Shown here: positions 33,685-42,744 of the stretch, one piece after another
Layout: every line of letters begins with the position of its first letter
How positions within the stretch are numbered: position 1 is the stretch's first letter
Assembly (NCBI GenBank): GCA_020847545.1
Contig: JADLBV010000070.1
Span: forward strand, 23,131-87,130
Length of the DNA: 64,000 bases
Reading direction: 5' to 3'
Source: Phycisphaerales bacterium
GTDB taxonomy: Bacteria; Planctomycetota; Phycisphaerae; Tepidisphaerales; Tepidisphaeraceae
Translations under genes and position numbers: made by a program
Notes under the pieces: generated by a model
The model's input: the letters and a program-made list of their open reading frames with translations, nothing else
What the model was told of the DNA's origin: nothing
Databases searched by the model: none

Positions 33685-34536
33685 TTATGTCAGACCCGTT
33701 TCATCCTGTTGCCACCCCACCACCGCGATGCCCCGTTTGTCGGCCAGCTCCAGCACTTTGGGTTTTTCGAGGATGATGGTTTTTCCCACCTCCAGCACCA
33801 GACACCCCGCGCCGGCGGTGGCGAGTTTTTCGATTGTGGTGTCGCCGACGGTGGGGACATCCATGCGCATGTCCTGTTTGGCGTTGGCCACCTTGATCAG
33901 CGTCCATTTGCCGCTGCGGCAATATCGCCCGGCGCGTTCGATCATGGCGTTGGTCCCCTCCACCGCCTCGACCGCGATGACATCCTTGTCGATCACCGCC
34001 AGCGCCTGTCCGATGTCCAATCGGCCGATGGTGCGGCACAGTTCCCAGCCAAAACGAATGTCCTCCCACTGGGCGGGGGTGGGTTGTCGGCGGGTCATGA
34101 CGCCGGGTGTGCTAAGATGATCCGCACAATATCGCGTTGAATCGATCAAGGTGATTCCCTCACGAGCCAGTTCGCCGGCGACCGCCTCCAGCACCGCGTG
34201 GTCGCGCTTGTCACGCCTTAATACCGTAAAATAGAGTTTGATCGTCCGCCAGTCGGGCACATACTGAAAATAGCGCAGCCGGTTGTACATCCGCGATTTT
34301 CGCACCCGCCCCACCATCACCGCCTCGCGGCAGCCATGACGAGCCAGGAGACGCATCCACTGGCCCATCCGCAACACTCCCACCCATTTGAATCGGTCGC
34401 ATTCGGCCTGGAGCAATGGGGATGCGCTGCCCGACAAGGCCGCGCAGATCACCGGCCTACCCGCCGCCCGGGCGCCGCGCGCCACCAGCAATGGAAAGGC
34501 CCCCTCCCCCGCGATCAACCCCAAGGGTTCGTTCAT
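33685..34536 (-). CDS. lpxI: UDP-2,3-diacylglucosamine diphosphatase LpxI
   Basis: LpxI hydrolyses UDP-2,3-diacylglucosamine to lipid X, the step before LpxB, and replaces LpxH in many bacteria. The 283-residue protein has the family opening LGLIAGEGAFPLLVARGAR, the LRMGQWMRLLARHG segment, and a C-terminal catalytic domain with KWTLIKVANAKQDMRMDVP and TVGDTTIEKLATAGAGCL. Length fits. It is away from the lpxB operon at 22559. The intrinsic terminator of the upstream OmpA gene lies at 34561. Confidence 0.9.
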   Translation of the reverse strand: MNEPLGLIAGEGAFPLLVARGARAAGRPVICAALSGSASPLLQAECDRFKWVGVLRMGQWMRLLARHGCREAVMVGRVRKSRMYNRLRYFQYVPDWRTIKLYFTVLRRDKRDHAVLEAVAGELAREGITLIDSTRYCADHLSTPGVMTRRQPTPAQWEDIRFGWELCRTIGRLDIGQALAVIDKDVIAVEAVEGTNAMIERAGRYCRSGKWTLIKVANAKQDMRMDVPTVGDTTIEKLATAGAGCLVLEVGKTIILEKPKVLELADKRGIAVVGWQQDETGLT

Positions 34537-34560
34537 GGGGGCATTTTATCAATCACACCC

Positions 34561-34599
34561 AAAAAATTCGCCCCGCTGCGTGGGTGAGGCAGCGGGGCG
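34561..34599 (-). terminator. Rho-independent terminator after the OmpA-family gene
   Basis: CGCCCCGCTGC and its complement (34569-34599) form an 11-bp stem with a 9-nt loop. On the minus strand it is followed by a run of six T (34566-34561). It lies 55 nt past the stop at 34654 and just before the lpxI start. Confidence 0.85.
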
Positions 34600-34653
34600 A
34601 CAGGAGGGAATGTAGTTCGAGGCGATTTTACGCGTTCACGTTATTTGTTCATG

Positions 34654-35541
34654 TTACTTGTTCATGGCCGGCCGGCTGTCCACCGTGCCGTCCTTGTTCA
34701 TCTTGTTGGCCGGTTTGGGGGCCGCGGGGGTGTTGTTTCCGGCGACGGACTGGCCGCGCACCGTGGTCGGGAGGATCAACACCTCAACCCGGCGGTTTTG
34801 CGCCCGGCCCGATTCGCTGCCATTGGACGCCACCGGATGCTGGTCGGCATAACCCACCACGCCCAGCCGGCTGGGGGAGACCCGGTCACCGATCAGCGCT
34901 GACGCCACCGAGATGGCGCGATGGGCAGACAGGTACCAGTTGTCCTTGTGCCCCTTGGCCAACGTCTGGGGGTTGCGCACCGGCTGATTGTCGGTATGAC
35001 CGGCGACCAGCAATTCATATTGTGCTGCCGCGGAGGAATTGAGGATCGTCGCAAAGCGGGCGATCACTTCCCGCGCCTTGGCGGTCAATTCGGCGTCGCC
35101 GGTGGCGAAGGTCACATCGCTCTTGAACTTGACGATGCCGCGGGAGGCGTCAAATTCAACCAGGTCCGGGTTTTGACGGGCAAACTGGCTCAGTTCGTTG
35201 CTCAGCGCCTCGGGCAACGCCGCCACGCCAACGGGGCGGTTGAGCGCTTCTTGATACTTGGCGTTGAGTTCGGCCAGCCGTGCCTGAAGATCGCCATTTT
35301 CCTTGGTCAGGTTCAGGATCATGGCATCTTTGCTGTTGCCGGAATTGGCAATGGCATCGATCTGCCGTTGCAACGCATCGGCCCGCGCGTTGGCGCTGCT
35401 GGCTTCCGACTGCGCGGTGGCCAACTGCTCGGCGTACCGATCTCGGTCGAGCTTCAATGCATTGTATTTTTCCTGGGTCACACAACCGCTCAGCAGCAAT
35501 CCCATCGCCGCCAGCCCGATGATTCGCAACGTTCCGCTCAT
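34654..35541 (-). CDS. OmpA-family lipoprotein (Pal/MotB-like C-terminal domain)
   Basis: The 295-residue protein has a lipoprotein signal with LLLSGC (Cys20), an Ala/Gln/Asp-rich coiled-coil stretch (about 28-100), and an OmpA peptidoglycan-binding domain near 150-270 with GHTDNQP, LSAHRAISVASALI and VVGYADQHPVASNGSE-type segments. It probably tethers outer membrane or envelope parts to peptidoglycan. ATG 35541 has GGAGG eight nt upstream, so I prefer it to the frame opening at 35622. Terminator at 34561. Confidence 0.88.
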   Translation of the reverse strand: MSGTLRIIGLAAMGLLLSGCVTQEKYNALKLDRDRYAEQLATAQSEASSANARADALQRQIDAIANSGNSKDAMILNLTKENGDLQARLAELNAKYQEALNRPVGVAALPEALSNELSQFARQNPDLVEFDASRGIVKFKSDVTFATGDAELTAKAREVIARFATILNSSAAAQYELLVAGHTDNQPVRNPQTLAKGHKDNWYLSAHRAISVASALIGDRVSPSRLGVVGYADQHPVASNGSESGRAQNRRVEVLILPTTVRGQSVAGNNTPAAPKPANKMNKDGTVDSRPAMNK

Positions 35542-35762
35542 GCCCAAAGCCTCCATGCTCATGGATCCAACCGATGGATGAAAACACACCACCGGCATCG
35601 TGTACACTTTTCGGGGGTTCAACCGTTACCAAACAACCTGACTTGAACCTGCCCCGTCTCTTTTTAACGCGAATTAAATTGCCCGCGCGTTAAAGACGGC
35701 ATAGTTTGCGCCGTCGTACAAAAAAATCAAGGGGTAGGTCCCATAAATTCGAGAAATTTTAT

Positions 35763-36692
35763 CTATTTTCGACCCGACTTCCCGATCAGCAGGCCGACGA
35801 TGAAGAAAACGACCGCCAACCCCAGCCCGATCCCGCCGAGGAAAAGCACTCCACGGCCACCTTCGGTCAGGTTGCGGACCACATCGGGCCAATAGCCGCT
35901 GACGGCGGCGGTGGTGACAAACCCGCCGAAAATCAGCACGATCACGGCCGCCAGCGCCGCCGCCCCGAATGCCGGGGCCATCGGATCGGCCGCCTCAACA
36001 TAGACTGGCGCCGAAATCACCCGCCCGCCAGGCGTCGCCGCCAAGCTGCCAAGTCCTGTTCCCGATCGGCCGGTATCGGATGATGCGGCCGCCCCTCGGC
36101 GGGCGCCGCCCGAACCGGGAGTGATTTCATCCAGCAGTTCCGCGCCCAGGCTGGTGTCGTCGCTTTCGCGGGTTAAATCGAGCAAACCCGAACCCGAACC
36201 GACTCCTTCGAGATTGATCTGGTCCTGCATCGTCGAGGAGATCGATGTCTGGGCCATGGGGTCGGCCCGTTCCACCTCATCGGGGCGAAAGACCGTCACG
36301 CCCGTGCCGGTGCGCGCGGGTGATGGGATGCCACCCATCGAACCGGTCATCCCAAGGTCGGCCGGCGTGCCGGTGTCATCCTTCATCTGCAAGCCACCCA
36401 CCGAGCCGCCGGCGTCCGTGTCGCTGAGGGTGATGCTGGTGCCGCTGGCCCCCTTGCTGTCAACCAGACCGATCGGCGAACCGCTGTCGGATGGGCCAAG
36501 GTCCACATGATCGAGCGAACCGCCGCCCAGTTCGTTGCGCAGCGTATCAACCTGGTCGGCCTTGAACATCAGCCGCGGGCCATCGCGGAATTCGCGAAGT
36601 TTCCCCTCGCGGGTGTACTGTTTGATTTCCTCTTCGTTTTTCCCCAAGGCGGCCTTGGTTTCATCCAGCGTGTAGAACATTTTGGCCATCAT
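35763..36692 (-). CDS. HTH-containing membrane protein of unknown function
   Basis: The 309-residue protein starts with an excisionase/MerR-like HTH (MFYTLDETKAALGKNEEEIK ... DGPRLMFKADQVDTL), followed by a low-complexity linker of about 160 residues rich in Gly, Ser, Thr and Asp, and ends with two hydrophobic helices (about 235-262 and 283-303) and GKSGRK. A DNA-binding-like domain joined to membrane helices could be a membrane-tethered regulator, or the HTH may have become a structural domain. AAGGAG precedes the start. Neighbour at 36750 is also a membrane protein of unknown function. Confidence 0.6.
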   Translation of the reverse strand: MMAKMFYTLDETKAALGKNEEEIKQYTREGKLREFRDGPRLMFKADQVDTLRNELGGGSLDHVDLGPSDSGSPIGLVDSKGASGTSITLSDTDAGGSVGGLQMKDDTGTPADLGMTGSMGGIPSPARTGTGVTVFRPDEVERADPMAQTSISSTMQDQINLEGVGSGSGLLDLTRESDDTSLGAELLDEITPGSGGARRGAAASSDTGRSGTGLGSLAATPGGRVISAPVYVEAADPMAPAFGAAALAAVIVLIFGGFVTTAAVSGYWPDVVRNLTEGGRGVLFLGGIGLGLAVVFFIVGLLIGKSGRK

Positions 36693-36749
36693 GGTGCGGA
36701 CTCCTTAGTTGGAAGGTTCAAAGGCCGATCATCCAAATCTTCTTAATCC

Positions 36750-37181
36750 TCATGGATTCGTGGTCGGCGGCGGGTTTTCGCCCCGCAGCGCGTTTTGTTC
36801 TTTTTCCAGCAATGCCTTCACCTCCTGCGGAGAAGGCTTCTGGGTATTATAGTTCGTCAGACGTCGGTCATAGCGAAAACCGCGCGCCGCCACCAGACGA
36901 AGATCGCGGTCGCCGCCGGAATATTGGTAGACACACAGCGTCTGGGCATCGACATCGAGCAAAAAGCAGCCCCATGTGTTGGATGAGAGCTGCCCCGGCA
37001 TCACAAAAACACCCGCGCCGCCGGCGATGGGGGGCTGGTTTTGGCCATAGGCCGCCTGCAAAATCGATGAATCGCCCTTTCGGGCCAACAACGCCACCGC
37101 TACCAGCGCCAACATCGCGGCGTTGAGGTATAACGCGAAGAGGATGGAACGGTTTGGGCGTCTTCGCCTCATGGGCCTCAT
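36750..37181 (-). CDS. Hypothetical membrane-anchored protein
   Basis: The 143-residue product has a basic start (RPMRRRRPNR), one hydrophobic helix (about 14-34), a short beta-rich domain (WGCFLLDVDAQTLCVYQY, RDLRLVAARGFRYDRRL) and a Pro-rich tail. It is co-oriented with the HTH-membrane gene 57 nt downstream. I recognise no family, though this design recurs in planctomycete proteins in my recollection. Confidence 0.5.
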   Translation of the reverse strand: MRPMRRRRPNRSILFALYLNAAMLALVAVALLARKGDSSILQAAYGQNQPPIAGGAGVFVMPGQLSSNTWGCFLLDVDAQTLCVYQYSGGDRDLRLVAARGFRYDRRLTNYNTQKPSPQEVKALLEKEQNALRGENPPPTTNP

Positions 37182-37279
37182 TGGTCCGGCAAATCCTTGC
37201 GGTTGGTGGCCTTATTCGCCACCCTTATACTACAGGATAAGCCGATTGGCCTGCAACATTTAGCCGAATAAGTTATTCG

Positions 37280-38200
37280 ATGGACCAACCGGCCGCAGAA
37301 CCTTCGATTCCCTCCCCCCAACCGACGGTTGTTCTACATACTCATATCCTGCGCCCCGGACCTTGGATTCAGCTTGGATACCCCGATGGGTTCGCTCTAA
37401 CACGCCTGCACCTGCGATTTCCCCGACTTCCGGCCGCGTTGCGGGGGCTTCGGATTGTGCATTTATCAGACTTTCACGCCCGCCGGGGGTGGTGGAGGGC
37501 GTATGATGAGCTGATCGAGCTAGTCAATCAGTCGGCCGACCTGGTCCTGTTCACCGGTGATCTGGTGGATGATAAGCGCGACTATCGCCCGGCCCTGCCA
37601 ACCATCCAACGCCTGTTGCGCGGGTTCCAAATCCGGCTGGGAACATACATTATTCTGGGCAATCACGATGGTTCACTGCTTTCGGCTCATCTGCCGCCGC
37701 TGGGGATTCATTATATTGATGGGAAATATGTCCGGTTGCCGGTTGGTTCGGATGAAATTGAATTGATCGGCCTGCCGGGGGTTCATCGACAGGATTTGGA
37801 CCCGCAATCGCTGATCCATCTCCCCGCGCGTCGACCTGATACACCCCGATTGGTCCTCTCCCATTACCCCGATCAGGTGCTGTTGACCCGCCTGCTGCAA
37901 CCCGATCTGTATCTGACCGGCCATACGCATGGTGGGCAGATCTGCCTGCCCGGCGGATTGCCACTTCTTCGTCATGATTCCCTGCCGGCACGACTCTGCA
38001 CCGGCATTCATCGATTCGCCGACACCTGGATGGTTGTCAATCGCGGATTTGGGTTTTCCGGGCCGAGGGTTCGGCTTTTTTGCCCGGCCGAGGTCATTCA
38101 AATCGTCCTGGAAGACACGGCCGACAAACCTACAAATGACGGGCAAAATGGGCCACTTCAGGCTGGGCCGCCCGGCGATAATCCGCCAGTGTCATCGTGA
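37280..38200 (+). CDS. Metallophosphoesterase (YaeI-like)
   Basis: The 306-residue protein is a calcineurin-like phosphoesterase with all metal motifs in order: IVHLSDFHARRG, LFTGDLVDD, ILGNHDG, LSHYPDQ and TGHTHGGQ. The arrangement resembles YaeI and similar bacterial phosphoesterases. It has no signal peptide, though the start region is Pro-rich. Its last 71 bases overlap the 3' end of the convergent YbaK gene (38130-38200). ATG 37280 has no strong ribosome site. Confidence 0.87.
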   Translation: MDQPAAEPSIPSPQPTVVLHTHILRPGPWIQLGYPDGFALTRLHLRFPRLPAALRGLRIVHLSDFHARRGWWRAYDELIELVNQSADLVLFTGDLVDDKRDYRPALPTIQRLLRGFQIRLGTYIILGNHDGSLLSAHLPPLGIHYIDGKYVRLPVGSDEIELIGLPGVHRQDLDPQSLIHLPARRPDTPRLVLSHYPDQVLLTRLLQPDLYLTGHTHGGQICLPGGLPLLRHDSLPARLCTGIHRFADTWMVVNRGFGFSGPRVRLFCPAEVIQIVLEDTADKPTNDGQNGPLQAGPPGDNPPVSS

Positions 38201-38588
38201 CCGCGCAGTCATGCGTGCCGGCCTGAAACATCACCCGTTCATCGGCCATCAACGACTCATCCATCAACGTGGTCAGGCCATACATCCGCCCCACCGGCGG
38301 CTCGGCCCCCAATTCACAGTCCCCGAACAACTCCCGCAATTTGACCTCATCGGCCAGCCGAACTTCCCCCGCCTGTAATTGGCCGCGAAGCTCATCGAGA
38401 TCGACGCGATGGGAGGCGGGGAGCGCGCACATGACAAACTCCCCATCGGCCTCCACCACCACCGGCTTGATCACCGTCCGCCCGGGCACATGCTCAATGG
38501 CGGCCAAATCCTGCGCGGTGTATGCGGTCCCATGCCGGCAGATGCGATAACACACCCCCATCTGGTCCAGATACGATTGCAGGTTCAT
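38130..38588 (-). CDS. YbaK/EbsC-family aminoacyl-tRNA deacylase
   Basis: The 152-residue protein resembles the YbaK/ProX editing domain: GTAYTAQDLAAIEHVPGRTV opening with the lysine-containing KPVVVEADGEFVMCALP, and later VRLADEVKLRELFGDCELGAEPPVG and LMDESLMADERVMFQAGTHD. Family members clear mischarged aminoacyl-tRNAs such as Cys- or Ala-tRNAPro. Exact substrate unknown. It overlaps the convergent phosphoesterase gene by 71 nt. Confidence 0.82.
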   Translation of the reverse strand: MNLQSYLDQMGVCYRICRHGTAYTAQDLAAIEHVPGRTVIKPVVVEADGEFVMCALPASHRVDLDELRGQLQAGEVRLADEVKLRELFGDCELGAEPPVGRMYGLTTLMDESLMADERVMFQAGTHDCAVTMTLADYRRAAQPEVAHFARHL

Positions 38589-38682
38589 GTTTGAACTCCT
38601 GTCGGTGAAACCAACAGGTAATGTACCGCGCCCACACGGATTGCCATATATAAATATTTACCGTGAATTGATCCGCCTCGTC

Positions 38683-39591
38683 TCACTCCAATGGGTGATT
38701 TTTTTCAATATATTTCCGAAAGTCGGCATCACCCGCCTCCCATGCCTTGCGATACCATCGCACCGCTTCGGCACGGTCTATCCCGACGCCAAGTCCTTTG
38801 TCGTAAAGCACACCGACATTGTACATCGCCACCACATGCCCTTTGTCAGCGGCTTGCTGGAACCATTGCATCGCCTGTGTGTAATCCTGCGCAGCCCCCT
38901 GAGCCCCGGAAAGGAGCGCGCCAATATAATACATCGCATTCATGTGCCCCTGGGGGGCGGCCTTCTGGAACCACTGCATCGCCTGTGCGACATCCCGCTC
39001 AACACCCTGGCCGTTGTAGTAGAGAAGGCCAATGGTGTACATCGCCTCCGAATAACCTTGTGCCGCGGCCTTTTGATACCAATGCATCGCCTGCGTGTAA
39101 TCCCGCTCGACACCGCTGCCGTTGACGTACAGCGTGCCGATATCGAACATCGCCACCGCTGCCCCTTTGTCGGCGGCCTTCTCAAACCACCGCATCGCCT
39201 GTGCATCATCCCGCTCAACACCCATGCCGCTGAAATAAAAGACGCCGATGTTGTACATCGCGTATGCCTGACCCTGGGCGGCGGCTTTTTGAAACCATTG
39301 CATCGCCTGCGTGTAATCCTGCGCAACACCCAGACCACTGACGTACAACACCCCGATGTTGAACATCGCCCCCACATGCCCTTGCGCGGCGGCCTTCTGA
39401 TACCAATTCATCGCCTGAGCATAATCCCGCTCGACGCCATGCCCCTTCTCATAATTCAGGCCGGTATTGAACATTTCATCGGCATCGCCCACCTCCGATC
39501 CAATGCCGATGGTCGGTATCACTAAAATGCAGGTCATGAGCGCCACCGCACACACCGCCACCAAGTCGGTCCATTGCGTGAAGTCAATCAT
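38683..39591 (-). CDS. Sel1-repeat protein with signal or membrane segment
   Basis: The 302-residue protein has an N-terminal hydrophobic segment (about 9-31) and seven Sel1-like repeats of about 36 residues, each built on GVLYxxGxGVxxDYxQAMQWFQKAAxxG. SLR proteins act as scaffolds for envelope or signalling complexes. The repeats are about 108 bp each and similar in DNA, so the locus may vary in copy number. GGAG precedes ATG 39591. No partner gene is obvious. Confidence 0.88.
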   Translation of the reverse strand: MIDFTQWTDLVAVCAVALMTCILVIPTIGIGSEVGDADEMFNTGLNYEKGHGVERDYAQAMNWYQKAAAQGHVGAMFNIGVLYVSGLGVAQDYTQAMQWFQKAAAQGQAYAMYNIGVFYFSGMGVERDDAQAMRWFEKAADKGAAVAMFDIGTLYVNGSGVERDYTQAMHWYQKAAAQGYSEAMYTIGLLYYNGQGVERDVAQAMQWFQKAAPQGHMNAMYYIGALLSGAQGAAQDYTQAMQWFQQAADKGHVVAMYNVGVLYDKGLGVGIDRAEAVRWYRKAWEAGDADFRKYIEKNHPLE

Positions 39592-39770
39592 GACTTGTCT
39601 CCATCCTGAATAAGTGCCTGTTATTCGTTACGGCAATAGAATGCCTGAAAGACCAGTAGAACCGATGCCAATCCTATGAAAGCAATGGAAAGTTACAAAC
39701 AATAAATTTCGTGTGGGGATCGCATTCAATAAACCATCCGGGGCTTGTCCAATCACTTCCAACCGTCACA

Positions 39771-40376
39771 ATGCACCCAATGCGGAGCCGGAAATTGAGA
39801 CGTGCGGACTATGCCCAACCGGCCGATGTTCTGGCGCGGGAGCTGGTTGGCAAACTCCTCGTTCATCGGACGGCAAAACAGAAATACCGCGCCCGGATCG
39901 TGGAGACCGAGGCGTATCTTGGCCCGGTCGATCTGGCTTCGCACGCCTCCAAGGGGTTGACCGGCCGGACGAAAATCCTCTTTGGGTCGCCGGGGTTCGC
40001 CTACGTCTATCTGATCTATGGGATGTACGACCTGTTCAACATCGTGGCCGGTCACAAAGAGAGCGGGCAGGCGGTGTTGATCCGCGCCGCCGAACCGTTG
40101 GATGGATGGAAGGCGGACCTGCGCGGGCCGGGCAAATTAACCCGCGCCATGCACATCACCCGCCAACACAATGGCATTGACCTGACCGGCCAGACGATCT
40201 TCCTGCTCGATGACCACACCCCCCCGCCGGCGTTGTCGGTGACACCGCGCATCGGCATCGACTATGCCAAACACTGGAAGGATGCCCCATTGCGATTCTT
40301 CGCCGCCGACCACCCGGCCGTGTCGGGAAAAAAATCCGCATCCCGCCCCAAATCGAGACCGAATCCGCCTCGATAA
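39771..40376 (+). CDS. DNA-3-methyladenine glycosylase (AAG/Mpg family)
   Basis: The 201-residue protein matches the mammalian-type alkyladenine glycosylase family, which removes alkylated purines from DNA. Visible are LARELVGKLLVHR, the catalytic-region segment VETEAYLGPVDLASHASKG, IYGMYDLFNIVAG and the GPGKLTRAMHITRQHNG segment. Start uncertain: ATG 39771 or 39780, with no clear ribosome site; the frame opens at 39711. It stands between the Sel1 gene and an amidohydrolase gene on the other strand. Confidence 0.87.
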   Translation: MHPMRSRKLRRADYAQPADVLARELVGKLLVHRTAKQKYRARIVETEAYLGPVDLASHASKGLTGRTKILFGSPGFAYVYLIYGMYDLFNIVAGHKESGQAVLIRAAEPLDGWKADLRGPGKLTRAMHITRQHNGIDLTGQTIFLLDDHTPPPALSVTPRIGIDYAKHWKDAPLRFFAADHPAVSGKKSASRPKSRPNPPR

Positions 40377-40377
40377 T

Positions 40378-41346
40378 TTATTCTTTAATCCCCAACAATT
40401 TGGCCGCGTTGTTCCAGAAGATGTCTTCCACCTGCGAGTCTTTCAATCCCACCGACCAGCAGGCCCATTTAAGGCTGCGCAGATGTTCCAGCCCAACCAG
40501 AACCGGATCGACGCGGGCGTGTTTTTCTCCCCAGACGGGGGTTGATTCATACAACCAGAGAAATGAATCCGATGCCGCCAGCGACCGGCCGCGCCAATGG
40601 CTGATATGCCAATCCGAGCCGTACATCAGTTTGTCATGCCCGATGATCTTCAAGATCGCCGCATGGGCGGCCGACTCGCAGTTGGCGCTGGTGTCGAAAT
40701 AGAGATTCTCCAGACCTTTGAGCTTGGGCAATCCTTCCCAGTTGTGGGCCGGCTGAAAACCGCGGGCGCTGTGCGCCAAAATCAATTTCATGTTCGGATA
40801 CGTTTGGCAGTAATGGCGAATCCAATGAATGTTCGATTCATCCGCCACCGCCCGGCTTTTGACCATATGCAGCGTGATGACCAACACCTCCTCATGCGCC
40901 ATCCTGATCAGCGACTCAGGAAGATACGATGGGATATCCGCCTCCCATGTCGGCTTCTGGCTCGAATAGACGTGATAACATTTTAGCCCGTGCAATCCCA
41001 ATCGCCGAACCTGCTGACGAACCATTTCCGGATCATCCCCCGGCCGAACCAGATATTCACCCCGACACAATGGCCTCCCTTTGATCTGCCCTGCGATGTA
41101 TTCCCCCGCCTTGATGGGATCAATCCGCTTGGGATCGGGAACGGGGATGAACAAACCGGCGATCTGACGCCCCGGATGAATGTCTTGAATGTCGCGAATG
41201 TACTCATCCATCCCCCCCACCCGCGGCCAACCCGCCATCGGCTCCAGATGATCCTCATGCCACAAATGAGTATGGGCATCAAAAATCCGATCGGGCAAAA
41301 AATCCCGCAGTTCCCGATCGTAAAATTCACGGTCTCGCTGGTTCAT
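40378..41346 (-). CDS. Amidohydrolase-family TIM-barrel protein
   Basis: The 322-residue protein has FDAHTHLWHEDH near the N-terminus, AHSARGF near 200 and MYGSDWHISHWRG near 255, together the metal-site pattern of the amidohydrolase-2 (TIM-barrel hydrolase/decarboxylase) group. Substrates in this group are diverse, so function is not named. Start uncertain: ATG 41346 and ATG 41391 both lack a strong ribosome site. It is convergent with the glycosylase gene, whose stop is directly adjacent. Confidence 0.75.
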   Translation of the reverse strand: MNQRDREFYDRELRDFLPDRIFDAHTHLWHEDHLEPMAGWPRVGGMDEYIRDIQDIHPGRQIAGLFIPVPDPKRIDPIKAGEYIAGQIKGRPLCRGEYLVRPGDDPEMVRQQVRRLGLHGLKCYHVYSSQKPTWEADIPSYLPESLIRMAHEEVLVITLHMVKSRAVADESNIHWIRHYCQTYPNMKLILAHSARGFQPAHNWEGLPKLKGLENLYFDTSANCESAAHAAILKIIGHDKLMYGSDWHISHWRGRSLAASDSFLWLYESTPVWGEKHARVDPVLVGLEHLRSLKWACWSVGLKDSQVEDIFWNNAAKLLGIKE

Positions 41347-41469
41347 GGGTGAAAATCGGGCCGATTGGCGCAATTCCTTTTCGCAAGACAAGTTATCCGT
41401 TAGATTCTACCACGGCTCATCCTGTGTTAGCTAACCAGCGTCGGCCGGTATTGTCTAATAGTCTTAGAA

Positions 41470-42744
41470 ATGCACATTCGCGGCAAAGTTTCGCTCCCAA
41501 CTGGACTTACGATCAAATATCGCGGGTTTGGGTTCCTGTTTGTCTGCCTTGCTGCCTTGATGTGTATGGCGGCCGGCCCGACTTCCGACGTCGCCCGCCA
41601 TGACCAGATCGACGCCGCCCAGGCCAATGCCGTGATGGCCTTGCACGATGAGATCGGCCGGTTGCCGCTGGCACAGAATTTGACCGTTCAGGATTTTCTG
41701 GACCAGACCTGCTCGAGCGATGAATTGACCAAAACCCTGCTACGCGCCCAGCAAGTGGGCGGCCCGCGCTGGCTCGATGAGCAGACCTGCCAGATCCGCC
41801 TCGAAATCTCCGGAACGCTGGTCGCCAACACGCTGAGCCGAATCGCCACCATCCACGGTGACAAATCGCCGATCTCATCGGACCAGTTGCAATTTGTCCT
41901 GCGCGACTGGAGCGGCCGAACCTTTGCCGCCACCGGCTCCAGCACCGGATCGAAGACGATCGAGGATGCCGCGCCGATTGCCGCCATCGACCCGTGGGCT
42001 TCGGTGGATGAATCCGCCCGCCGACAGGCGGTGGTCTCGGCCCGCGAAAACGCCATCGGACAAGTCCTCGAAAGCATCCGCCCCATCGAATGGCCCGCAA
42101 AAAAGACCCTCGGCGAGTTGCTGTCTGCCAACAATGGCGCCTTGGATCATGCGATGACCAATTATCTGGCCGCCCGGCCGGTGACGGCAGTGGTTTTTCA
42201 AGATGACCTGAGCGTCAAACTGACACTGGCCAATCCCGCCCCCGAATTCTTCGACGCCTTCCGCGATGCCGCCTTGGCACAACAAAACCTCTCCCTGCCG
42301 ACCGATCAGCCCAGTTGGAACACCCTGCGGGAAACCCTTATCAAACAACTCGCCCCGGCCGAGGGTGTCGGCCGACTCCCCGATGAAAAGGCGATCCCGC
42401 ACAATCCCGCCACCATGATCCTGACCACCCCGCCCGACTGGGTCGATCAACAGATCGACGCCGAAGGAAGGGCCGACCCATCCGATTCCAAACTGCGCGC
42501 CGCCCGCCACGCCGAGATCGACGCCCGCGCCAAACTCGAAGCGCAAATCGAAAACCTCAAACTCACCGACAACCAAACCCTTGAACAGGTCGCCAAGGCC
42601 AACCCCCTGATCCGCGACGCCGTGGTCCGCACCCTGCGCCGGGCCAGAATCTACAAGTCCGACTACTTCTCCGATGGCTCGGTCGTCGTCCACATGACAC
42701 TGGACCTCCGCGACCTGTGGGAAGAATTGCAACGCACACCATAA
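41470..42744 (+). CDS. Exported protein with three LPP20-like repeats
   Basis: The 424-residue product has an N-terminal signal or anchor (about 17-35) and three repeated units of about 90 residues, near 47-118, 178-265 and 344-420. Each runs: helix starting ARxxAxxxA/I, a TVQDF/TLGEL/TLEQV segment, an LRxAR-like helix and a terminal beta pair with an acidic turn ending in xxVxLxxxL. This resembles the LPP20/FlgP-like lipoprotein fold, but the family call is tentative. No ribosome site is clear. It is followed by the inverted repeat at 42768. Confidence 0.55.
   Translation: MHIRGKVSLPTGLTIKYRGFGFLFVCLAALMCMAAGPTSDVARHDQIDAAQANAVMALHDEIGRLPLAQNLTVQDFLDQTCSSDELTKTLLRAQQVGGPRWLDEQTCQIRLEISGTLVANTLSRIATIHGDKSPISSDQLQFVLRDWSGRTFAATGSSTGSKTIEDAAPIAAIDPWASVDESARRQAVVSARENAIGQVLESIRPIEWPAKKTLGELLSANNGALDHAMTNYLAARPVTAVVFQDDLSVKLTLANPAPEFFDAFRDAALAQQNLSLPTDQPSWNTLRETLIKQLAPAEGVGRLPDEKAIPHNPATMILTTPPDWVDQQIDAEGRADPSDSKLRAARHAEIDARAKLEAQIENLKLTDNQTLEQVAKANPLIRDAVVRTLRRARIYKSDYFSDGSVVVHMTLDLRDLWEELQRTP

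Noticed and set aside
38750..39480. Regular 108-bp repeats, considered as a CRISPR or satellite
   Set aside because: They encode Sel1 protein repeats in frame; there are no unique spacers.
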